From contig CAZXKD010000025.1 in the NCBI GenBank assembly GCA_964641215.1, positions 1-22,736 of the forward strand: 22,736 bases of DNA. Reading direction: 5' to 3'. The notes under the pieces were generated by a model. It worked only from the letters and a program-made list of their open reading frames with translations. It had not been told where the DNA came from and made no database searches. This DNA comes from 13-1-40CM-70-15 sp964641215 (lineage in GTDB: Bacteria > Gemmatimonadota > Gemmatimonadetes > Gemmatimonadales > GWC2-71-9). Numbering within the stretch: the stretch's first letter is position 1; each line of letters starts with the position of its first letter. Of the stretch, positions 1 to 7,335 are shown in pieces. The translations under genes were made by a program, and so were the position numbers.

Positions 1-43
1 GCGCGAGAGTGGCGGGACCCAGGGCAGCGCGGCGGCGGTCCAT
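1..43 (-). CDS. Possible 5' end of a gene leaving the window on the left
   Basis: An ATG at 43-41 on the minus strand opens a frame that stays open to the window edge and begins MDRRRAALGPATLA. The basic start followed by small and hydrophobic residues could be the beginning of a signal peptide. Only about 14 codons are visible, there is no clear Shine-Dalgarno sequence just upstream, and no family can be named. It lies downstream of the hairpin that ends the sprA/M28 unit on the same strand, so it would be a separate transcription unit. Confidence 0.3.
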   Translation of the reverse strand, partial: MDRRRAALGPATLA

Positions 44-120
44 GGCTGCAAGCTATCGGCTCGCCCGCAACCGCTCAGTACCCTTTCCGCGCACACGACG
101 CCGAAAAAATGCAGTGCACG

Positions 121-177
121 GTAAGGGGTGAGCGGTGAGCGGGCATTCCCGCTTACCGCTCACCGCTCACCCCTTAC
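121..177. terminator. Perfect 22-bp inverted repeat built from GGTGAGC heptamers
   Basis: The left arm is 121-142, the loop is 143-155 and the right arm is 156-177; the arms are exact reverse complements. Each arm carries tandem GGTGAGC units. The right arm contains the TAA stop (174-176) of the M28 gene, so the repeat provides that gene's stop codon. On the minus strand a run of six T follows 10 nt beyond the stem (110-105). The distance is long for a classical intrinsic terminator, but the position at the end of the sprA-M28 unit fits a transcript end or 3' stabilising hairpin. A related hairpin lies at 9967-10031. Confidence 0.65.
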
Positions 178-1097
178 GGCGTACGCACCAGCGCCACCGC
201 CACGTCCCCGACGATCTTAAGTGACGCGGCCGAGACCTTGTCGATCGTGTCCTCGCGCGTGTGCCAGTACGGGTAGTCGAAGTCCACGACGTCGATCGCG
301 TGGATGCCGGCTTTCTGCAACGCGACATGGTCATCGATCAGCGTATGCTTGACGCCAGGCAAGAACACGCGCCCGTATCCCAGGCCGCTCGCCGTGCGCC
401 AGACACGGTCGACGACCTCGGGCGCGTTCGCCTGGGAGTTGCCCTCGTAATAGATCTGCAGGTCCCTGTCGCCGACCATGTCGAAGAGCACGGCGTACAA
501 AGGTGGATAGCCGACCGGCTGGTGGGCGGCGAACCAGCGCGAGCCGATCAGCACGTCGCTCGTGTCCGCGAAGTCGCCGAAATCCTCGCCGTCCACGAAC
601 AGCAGGTCCACGCCGACCTCCGGCGCGGAGGGCTTCGCTTTGAGGGCGTCGGCGACGCCGAGCAGGACGGCGACGCCGGAGGCGCCATCGTCGGCACCGG
701 GAACCGGGAGGCGTTGGTCGCCCAGGTTGGCGCTCTGGTCGGCGTGGGGGCGGGTGTCCCAGTGCGCCAGGAACAGCACCCGTTCGACGGCCTGAGGCCG
801 GAAACGGGCGAAGAGGTTGCGCAGCTGCAGGATCCGGCGGCTCTTCGTCCGGTGGGTGATGGCTTGCACGATGACGGTGTCGGCCCGCGTTCGCAGCTGC
901 GCCAGGATCCAGGCGCCGGCGCTGTCGTGGGCCGGCGTTCCCGGAATGCGCGGGCCGAAGCGCATCTGCTGCTCGAGGTAGCCGAAGGCGCGCGGGCCAT
1001 CGAACTCGCCTGTCCCATCGCCACTCTTCGCCTTCGCCTGGCAGGCGAGCAGCAAGGCCAGGGCAGCGCCGAGAGCCTCCGGAGCGAGGCGCTTCAT
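174..1097 (-). CDS. M28-family, glutaminyl-cyclase-like lipoprotein
   Basis: This 307-residue protein is probably a membrane-anchored zinc enzyme of the M28 glutaminyl cyclase / aminopeptidase fold. The N-terminus has a hydrophobic stretch ending LLAC with Cys19 as predicted lipidation site. Visible active-site positions are HWD at 112-114, GADDGASG at 134-141 (Asp137 a zinc-ligand candidate), DGED at 169-172 (Glu171 catalytic, Asp172 zinc), Asp206, and DDH at 255-257 (His257 zinc). The block WHTREDT at 278-284 matches the cyclase-like branch of M28 better than ordinary aminopeptidases. The ATG at 1097 was chosen because it gives the lipoprotein signal and overlaps the upstream sprA stop by ATGA (1094-1097), suggesting translational coupling. 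Whether it cyclises N-terminal Gln or cleaves peptides is inferred; an aminopeptidase is the main alternative. Confidence 0.8.
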   Translation of the reverse strand: MKRLAPEALGAALALLLACQAKAKSGDGTGEFDGPRAFGYLEQQMRFGPRIPGTPAHDSAGAWILAQLRTRADTVIVQAITHRTKSRRILQLRNLFARFRPQAVERVLFLAHWDTRPHADQSANLGDQRLPVPGADDGASGVAVLLGVADALKAKPSAPEVGVDLLFVDGEDFGDFADTSDVLIGSRWFAAHQPVGYPPLYAVLFDMVGDRDLQIYYEGNSQANAPEVVDRVWRTASGLGYGRVFLPGVKHTLIDDHVALQKAGIHAIDVVDFDYPYWHTREDTIDKVSAASLKIVGDVAVALVRTP

Positions 1098-4000
1098 CGC
1101 AGCTGCCCCACGCTGGTGCTGAGCTGGACGAAGGCTGTGATTACCAGTTGGGCGGTCTTCCGGCTGAACTGCCGCTCTTCGTTCACCACATAGGCCATCT
1201 GGAGCCCGGCGCTGAGGGACGGAGGAAAGTCGGTGTCCATGGTAAGCTGGCTCTGGGACTGCCGACTGTCCACGTACAGGACGCATTCGGTCTGACCCGC
1301 GGACTGCAGGCAGGTCGTGTTTGTGATCACGCTGTAGCGGGCGTTGGTGCGAATGTTCGTGCGCAGCGGGAGGATGCTCTTGGGCGGCCGGAACGAAAAC
1401 ACCAGCACGGCGTTCCGCTGGTCCCGCAGCGTGTGAAACAGGTTTCCCGCCGTGATTTGGTCGCTCGTCACGCGCGACGCGTCGAACGAGGAGAGGATCC
1501 CCTGCAGCCACCCCAGGCTCAGCGACGGAGTGACGCCGCGTTCGACGGTGCGGGAGAGGGCCGTGTTGGACGCGCCTCCGCCGAACGCCGCCTGCTCACT
1601 CGCGGACACGCGCTCGCGGTAGCCCAACTGGGCGGTGATCGTGGTCAGCACCCGTCCGATGGAGTTGCGCGGCGGCACGATGCTCCAGCTGATGTTCCCG
1701 GACGGCCACTCCAGGCTGCGACTGCTGACCGGGACCTGTTGGTCCGTGCGCAGGACCCACGTGACGGTGCGCGAGTGGGCGTAGACGGCATTGGCGCGCA
1801 GGCCCAGGACCAGCGTGGCCCCACCGATGGCGCTCATGTTCTCCGTCTCCGAAGCGCCGCGCGCCAGCTTCCCGTCCTCCAGGCGGAAGCCGTCGAAGCC
1901 GCCCACCGGTACCTGGTAGCCCAACGAGGGCGTTCCGGGCGCGCGATCAAAGGTCGAGAGCCGCGTGCGGTTATAGGTGAGGTCGATCGGCGTGACCCTG
2001 CCAAGCCAGCGCGTGACACCGGCGCTGTCGCCAAAGAGTCCTCGTCCTAGCCGGCGAGCGTCGATCCGGGCGCCGAGATCGAGCCGCTGCGAGTTGGAGA
2101 AGGCGGCGGGGAGGTGGAAGGCGCCGGCGGTGTCCCCGACATCGCGCACCGGTCCGCTGGCGTTGGGATCGCGGCTGAGCGCGAAGGTCGTGGCGAACGT
2201 GAGCCGCGGGTGGGCCCACTCGGTGAGCGACGGGGTGAGGCTGAGGAGGGTGTTCAGCGAGCGCTGGGTCTCGAGCCCCACGTCGTGGCCTAACAGCGAG
2301 CGCCGCGCGCCACGCGTCAGGACGCCGAGGGTGGTGGAGTCACCATAGTCGCGCAAGTCACGCTGAGAAGACAGGTCGGCGCGCAACAACATGCTTTCGA
2401 ACGGCTGCAGGTCGACGCTCGCGCTGTTGCGCCAGCCGCGCGTGAGCGACTGCGCCGGCCGGATGAAGCGGTCGGAGTCGGTGGCGACCGGAACCTGGTA
2501 TGTCGACCGCGATGCGGCCGACCCGAAGAAGGTCGAGTGGAATTGGAAGGTGGCAGGATTCACGCGGAGGCGGCTGTGGTGGAGGCCTTCGATGAACTGG
2601 CTGTGCCGCAGGAATCCGGGGAGCTTGTCCAGCAAGGCGAGCACGAACTTGGGCACTGCGGGGACCGTTGCCGGGTGCGGGCTGAAGGCGTAGTCGAGGG
2701 AGACCCCGTAGGAGCTGGATCCCGCCCGGTCCAGGCTGGTGCGGGAATCCCCAGAGGCGTACGATCCCGACAGGGACAAGGGGTTGAGCAGCCAGCGCCC
2801 GATAGTGCCCTCGGAGCGCCGCACCCGGCGCACGGCCAAGCCGTAGCTCGACGCCGAGGAGCTGGGGGTGCGCAGGCCCTGGAGCGCGTCGGCGCGCAGA
2901 TCGGTTCCGCCCAAGTAGAACGGCGTGCTGGAGGTGGCGCTGTGGCGCACGGTGAGGGGCGCGGCGAGCCCCCAGGCATCGGGGAGGAACCGCTCCAGTC
3001 GCACCGTGCCGCCGAAGGCGACGACGTTGTCGGTGACGTAGGCCGGGTCCTCGCCCAGCTGCCGGAAGTTCGCGTCCCGCCGCGACACGCTGAACGCGAG
3101 GTCGGCGAGATTGGCCGCAGTGAGCGTTACGTCGAGCGCGCCAGCGGCCCCTGCGTCGCCGACGACATCGCTCAGCCGGATGTCATCCACCCAGAGCTCG
3201 GCCTGGTCCACAAACACCCGCGTGGCGACGCGCAGGATGCCCACGGCGAGCTCCTGCACGGCGGCGAGGTTGGGCGGCGCGGTGCCTGGGTCGCGCACAT
3301 GCACGAGGTAGGGCCCGTCGCACATGACGTAGGCAGAATCGAACGGGACCAGGGTCGTATCGGGGCACCCCGGGTAGACACGGGCGCCGTCCCCGTGCAG
3401 CCAGGCCTGCTCGATGCGCGCCCGCAGCGCGAGCCAACGGTCGAAGTCGACGATGACCTCCGGCTCCCACGAGTTGGTGCGCGCCGGGACGTGAACCAGA
3501 TAGAAGTTGTTCTGGTCCTTGCCGGCCTTCAGGTAGAACTCCAGGTCCCCGTCCTCCCACCCCGGGCCCCGCCCCCGCGCCCAGGCGCGCAGCCGGCGGT
3601 ACTTGAGGAAGTTCTTGTCGCCCTCGGCGGCGAAGCGGTTGAACGCCTCGGCGTGCTGGCCGACCTGGAGCCCGCGCGCCAACAGCCGCAACGAGCGCTC
3701 GTTGATCTGTGTCGCCCCGATCTGCAGGCTGGCGTCCACGCGGCTCGGCTGGTTGGTCACCCCAGGCGGTGGCACATAGCCGAGGTCGGTGTTCTCGGTG
3801 CTCACGACCGACGCGATCACTTCGCCCCCACCGCTGCCCCGGTCCCCGGCGATTCCCCGGATCGGCGTGTCGGCGCGCTTCAGCCAGGTGGCGCCAACCA
3901 GCCGCACGCGCGACAGGGCGAAGTAGACCTGGGGGTCGGGCGCGCCGGCCGGCGTCGTGGGCGGCACGACGAGCGTGATCCGCAGGGCCTGCACCTGCCG

Positions 4001-7000
4001 CAGATTCGGCTGGCCCTGGAGGATCGTGTCGGCGCGGAAGGGAATGCGGTACAGCCGCCATCCGGAGATGCCACCCGTGGGGTCGGCCGTCATGCCGCCG
4101 TCCCGCACGAAAAAGCGGTCGTCGCCGATGGGAAACACGAAGCGGGTGAAACTCTCGGCGGTCTTTACCCCGGCCACGGAGTCGAGCAGGAAATCCCCGT
4201 CCAGGTCTTCGGTATCGAGCGCGCCGTTGTGGCGGCCGCAGCGGGAGCGGATGTCGCCGAACAGATAGCTCTGGAGCTGGCCGTTCCGGGATGCGCTGCA
4301 CAGCGGCAGGGTGTCGATCGTCTGTCCCGTGGTGGCGTTCTTGATCCCGTCGGTGACGCGGTCGGAGAGAATGCCCTCGTCGTTGATCGCGGCGCTCCAG
4401 GAGCGCGTAATCGGGTCGCGCTCGGTGTCCTCGCGCCCCAGACCCGTCGCCCGCTGGCCGTAGTAGGTGGTGTCGCCGTTCGCGACGGTGAAGGAGTCGG
4501 GCACGAAGGCCAGCGCGTCTTCGAACACCGATCCGAAGTCGAACAACACGGCGGCACGATTCTGCTTGGCGACGCGCCGGCCGTCCTCCCAGACCCAGAA
4601 CTCAAGGTACTCCACGCGTGAGAGGTCCACGCCGGTGGCCGCCAGGCCCTGGGTGATGGAGCGCCAGCGGGGCGCGCCCACCCGGTGCGGTCGCACCCAG
4701 TTGGGGCTCCCGGTGTTCAGATTCGCCAGCCCCAACACCGAGTCGGGCTTCAGCATGAGCCACAGCACCGGCTCGGCGGGCTGCGCTTGCCCGGTGAGGC
4801 GGATCGTGGGGTCGATATCGGTGGCGAAGAACTGCACGGCCGTGCCGTTGGCGTGCACCGGGAGGCTCTGCCAGGTGAGGAAGGCGGCGTCACGCGGGTC
4901 GAAGCCCGCGACGATCCCGAAGGGCTGGGCCCCGCGCGACGTCGTGGGAATGCTCCCCCAGTGCCAGGCGGTCTCGTTGAGGGAGATCTGGCGCCCGGCA
5001 TCGGCCTCGAACTCCTCGAGGTAGGCCTGGCCCACCTGGTTCGGGCTCGGCTTGGAGACGGCGACTTCGGCGCTGATGTTCAGGAACGACGGCGTCTCCG
5101 TGTGTACCAGCGGGAGCGCGTCCACCGCCCGCGTGATCCACTCGGGTTGGAAGCGCAGCTCGGTGCTGACACCGCCGATAAAGCTGGCCGCGGGCTCGAG
5201 GCCAAGCGGCGGCCGGGTGAACGCGCTCTGCTGCCGTTGGAACAGCCCCGTGAGGTTGACCGCGCCGTGCTCGCCCAGGTCATACTTGCCGGCCAGCCCA
5301 TAGATCGAAGTGGGCGCGACCGCGAACGCGGATCGCTCCTCGAACTGGGCACGCACCTGGGCCACGCCGCCTTGAAAAAGGGAGTCGGGGTGGGTGAACT
5401 GCACCTGCCCGGTCGCGTAGTCGATGGTGTAGTCCGTGCCGCGAGTGAGTAGGGTGTTCCCGAAGTACAGCTTCTCGCTGCCGTCGCGTACCTGGAAGCT
5501 GTTGAGCGACAGGGTGGAGCGGTCGCTCGAGGCTGCGACGTCGGCGTGCTCGCGCAGGGTGAACACCGACGGCGGCCCCTGGGTGGCCAGCAACCCCCGC
5601 GGCGTGCGATACAGCGAGTCGTTGCGCTCGGCCGCCGTCAGCCGCGTAGAGTCGGCGAAGGGTCGAAGATGCGGGAAGAGAACGTAGTATCCCTGCACGG
5701 GCGCGCCGCGCTGGGGGTCCCGATCACGCGGAAAGAGGCGGTTGTACTGGTCGAACTTGTTGGGATCGTTGGTCACCGCGAGTCCCAGCCGGGCCAAGTA
5801 CGTCTGGCCGGAGGCGACCGTGCGCTCGCGCTGGTTCACCAAGAGCGAGAGCGCCACCGTCTCGCGGCTCAAGTCCGAGCCGCCCAGGCGGTAGGCGCTG
5901 CGGATTTCAAAGCGGAACGACGGCGACGCGGCGGTCACCCCCGATCTGGGGTCGTAGACGAGCCGCAGCGTGTCGATCTGCGCGGTGTCGCGACTGGCCG
6001 TGACCGGGAACGTGCCCACGCAGCGGCGGGGGCCGGCGCAGGTCTGCTGGCCCGCGGGCACGTAGGAGATGGCCAGGTAGTCGCTCTGGTCCAGGCGGCT
6101 GGCGAGTGCGAACCAGGCGCCGCTGGGATCGACGTAGTAGTCCTTGCCGAGCTGGAGGATCTCCCACTGGAACGGCCCGGCCCGCTCTCCGGCGCAGTCG
6201 ACGGCGCGCGTCGCCCCGACCCCGCAGGCGACCGCCCGGACCCCGCCGAGGTTTTGGTTGCCGGTGCTGCTGGGGGTGATGGCGCGAACGCGGTACACCT
6301 GCAGGCCGCCCACCCGGAGCGAGTCGGGCAGTGCCGTCGGGTCGATGGTGAGGACGTCCACGGCCGGGTAGCCGGGAACGGCAGCGGGGTCCACCGCGAA
6401 GAAAAAGCGGCCGGCCTCGTAGTCCAGGTCGCGGGCGGCACGATCGACCGGCTGGCTGGTCGTGGCGCCGACTGTGTAGACGCGATCCCTGACGACGTTG
6501 CCCTTCTGTTGGGCGTAGATGCCCCGGAACTCGAAGGAGCCGAGCTGGCCGATGGCCTGGATGCCGAAGTTGTTCGCGGGGATCGCCGCGCTGATGAAGC
6601 GCGAGCCCGCTGACTGGAACGAGACGTTCCCGGCCTCCACCCGGCGCAGGACTTCGTCCCCGAGCCCCTCGTACCACACTTGCAGGTTGTTGTTGGCGTC
6701 GAACTCCCGCTGGCTGTCGAAGTCCACGTTCACGTGGAGCCGCTGGCCGACGACCCCGACCGTGCGAATGGCGTACTGCGGATTCGGCGTGATGGTCGGA
6801 AAGCCCGCGGTACACCCGGAGATGGCCTGCTGCCGCTCGAACGCGTTGCAGCGCAGGTTGCGGAACTGGTCGGCCTTGAGCTCGAAGCGGACGCTCAGCT
6901 GCATGCCGATGTCGGCGTAGGGGCCGAGCAGGCCGCCGCGCCCTGCGGCCTGAAAGACCGGTTGCCCTGGCGCGACCGGTGCCGGCGGCGGTGGCGCCGC

Positions 7001-7303
7001 CGCCACCGTGCTCGATTCGGCGAGCGCGACGCCGAGCCGGCCGGTGGACGGGAGCGAGGCGCGCAGCCGACGCTCCCACTCGGCGGCGACGAGCACCGGG
7101 CTCGTACGGGGACCGAGGCGCCCCCCCGGCGCGAGCGCGGGATTCCGGGGCGAGGCCAGCGGCGCGACGCCGAACGACGCCCGGACGCCGAGCGGGGGAC
7201 TCTGACCAGTTCCGGAATCGGGAGTGACCCCCTGCGCGCGGGCCTGGGGTATGACGAACGAGAGGGCGAGCAGAACAACCAGGAGGGGGGGGGAGCGCCG
7301 CAT
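1094..7303 (-). CDS. sprA: SprA/Sov-like giant outer-membrane protein (type IX secretion translocon family)
   Basis: This 2069-residue protein resembles SprA, the very large beta-barrel translocon of the type IX secretion system; Flavobacterium SprA is about 2400 residues. A signal peptide covers residues 1-23 with predicted cleavage ARA|Gln24. SprA-like features include VNVDFDSQREFDANN near 191, then EVLRRVEAGNVSF, a surface segment LYFGNTLLTRGTDYTIDY, the block EYLEFWVWEDG near 900, and an acidic Ca-loop-like DTEDLDGD near 1030. The last roughly 600 residues are rich in alternating barrel-like strands. The start at 7303 gives the signal peptide; longer in-frame extensions would run into the divergent lptF. 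A C9 run lies in codons 4-7. The gene is coupled to the M28 cyclase-like gene by ATGA and has an AT-rich promoter-like box TATATT at 7332-7327. Family assignment is strong; a working type IX system is inferred. Confidence 0.85.
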   Translation of the reverse strand: MRRSPPLLVVLLALSFVIPQARAQGVTPDSGTGQSPPLGVRASFGVAPLASPRNPALAPGGRLGPRTSPVLVAAEWERRLRASLPSTGRLGVALAESSTVAAAPPPPAPVAPGQPVFQAAGRGGLLGPYADIGMQLSVRFELKADQFRNLRCNAFERQQAISGCTAGFPTITPNPQYAIRTVGVVGQRLHVNVDFDSQREFDANNNLQVWYEGLGDEVLRRVEAGNVSFQSAGSRFISAAIPANNFGIQAIGQLGSFEFRGIYAQQKGNVVRDRVYTVGATTSQPVDRAARDLDYEAGRFFFAVDPAAVPGYPAVDVLTIDPTALPDSLRVGGLQVYRVRAITPSSTGNQNLGGVRAVACGVGATRAVDCAGERAGPFQWEILQLGKDYYVDPSGAWFALASRLDQSDYLAISYVPAGQQTCAGPRRCVGTFPVTASRDTAQIDTLRLVYDPRSGVTAASPSFRFEIRSAYRLGGSDLSRETVALSLLVNQRERTVASGQTYLARLGLAVTNDPNKFDQYNRLFPRDRDPQRGAPVQGYYVLFPHLRPFADSTRLTAAERNDSLYRTPRGLLATQGPPSVFTLREHADVAASSDRSTLSLNSFQVRDGSEKLYFGNTLLTRGTDYTIDYATGQVQFTHPDSLFQGGVAQVRAQFEERSAFAVAPTSIYGLAGKYDLGEHGAVNLTGLFQRQQSAFTRPPLGLEPAASFIGGVSTELRFQPEWITRAVDALPLVHTETPSFLNISAEVAVSKPSPNQVGQAYLEEFEADAGRQISLNETAWHWGSIPTTSRGAQPFGIVAGFDPRDAAFLTWQSLPVHANGTAVQFFATDIDPTIRLTGQAQPAEPVLWLMLKPDSVLGLANLNTGSPNWVRPHRVGAPRWRSITQGLAATGVDLSRVEYLEFWVWEDGRRVAKQNRAAVLFDFGSVFEDALAFVPDSFTVANGDTTYYGQRATGLGREDTERDPITRSWSAAINDEGILSDRVTDGIKNATTGQTIDTLPLCSASRNGQLQSYLFGDIRSRCGRHNGALDTEDLDGDFLLDSVAGVKTAESFTRFVFPIGDDRFFVRDGGMTADPTGGISGWRLYRIPFRADTILQGQPNLRQVQALRITLVVPPTTPAGAPDPQVYFALSRVRLVGATWLKRADTPIRGIAGDRGSGGGEVIASVVSTENTDLGYVPPPGVTNQPSRVDASLQIGATQINERSLRLLARGLQVGQHAEAFNRFAAEGDKNFLKYRRLRAWARGRGPGWEDGDLEFYLKAGKDQNNFYLVHVPARTNSWEPEVIVDFDRWLALRARIEQAWLHGDGARVYPGCPDTTLVPFDSAYVMCDGPYLVHVRDPGTAPPNLAAVQELAVGILRVATRVFVDQAELWVDDIRLSDVVGDAGAAGALDVTLTAANLADLAFSVSRRDANFRQLGEDPAYVTDNVVAFGGTVRLERFLPDAWGLAAPLTVRHSATSSTPFYLGGTDLRADALQGLRTPSSSASSYGLAVRRVRRSEGTIGRWLLNPLSLSGSYASGDSRTSLDRAGSSSYGVSLDYAFSPHPATVPAVPKFVLALLDKLPGFLRHSQFIEGLHHSRLRVNPATFQFHSTFFGSAASRSTYQVPVATDSDRFIRPAQSLTRGWRNSASVDLQPFESMLLRADLSSQRDLRDYGDSTTLGVLTRGARRSLLGHDVGLETQRSLNTLLSLTPSLTEWAHPRLTFATTFALSRDPNASGPVRDVGDTAGAFHLPAAFSNSQRLDLGARIDARRLGRGLFGDSAGVTRWLGRVTPIDLTYNRTRLSTFDRAPGTPSLGYQVPVGGFDGFRLEDGKLARGASETENMSAIGGATLVLGLRANAVYAHSRTVTWVLRTDQQVPVSSRSLEWPSGNISWSIVPPRNSIGRVLTTITAQLGYRERVSASEQAAFGGGASNTALSRTVERGVTPSLSLGWLQGILSSFDASRVTSDQITAGNLFHTLRDQRNAVLVFSFRPPKSILPLRTNIRTNARYSVITNTTCLQSAGQTECVLYVDSRQSQSQLTMDTDFPPSLSAGLQMAYVVNEERQFSRKTAQLVITAFVQLSTSVGQLR

Positions 7304-7306
7304 CCC

Positions 7307-7335
7307 TTGTAGAGCCGTGGAGCGGCGAATATAAT
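7307..7335 (+). promoter_or_regulatory. Candidate lptFG promoter (TTGTAG-17-TATAAT) overlapping the lptF start
   Basis: TTGTAG at 7307-7312 and a perfect TATAAT at 7330-7335 are separated by exactly 17 bp. The -10 box covers the first two bases of the ATG at 7334, so a transcript from here would start near 7342 and could not use that ATG. The same AT island read on the minus strand gives TATATT (7332-7327), suitable as a -10 for sprA with a leader of about 17 nt. Only 30 bp separate the two divergent start codons. Confidence 0.5.

Noticed and set aside
1098..1511. N-terminal extension of the M28 lipoprotein
   Set aside because: It overlaps the sprA 3' end and would place the lipoprotein signal internally; the ATGA-coupled start at 1097 explains the gene.
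2537..4621. Long plus-strand open frame of 694 codons opposite sprA
   Set aside because: Its translation is low-complexity, rich in Arg, Gly, Glu and His with no family features, whereas the opposite strand encodes recognisable SprA. Such shadows are common in GC-rich DNA.
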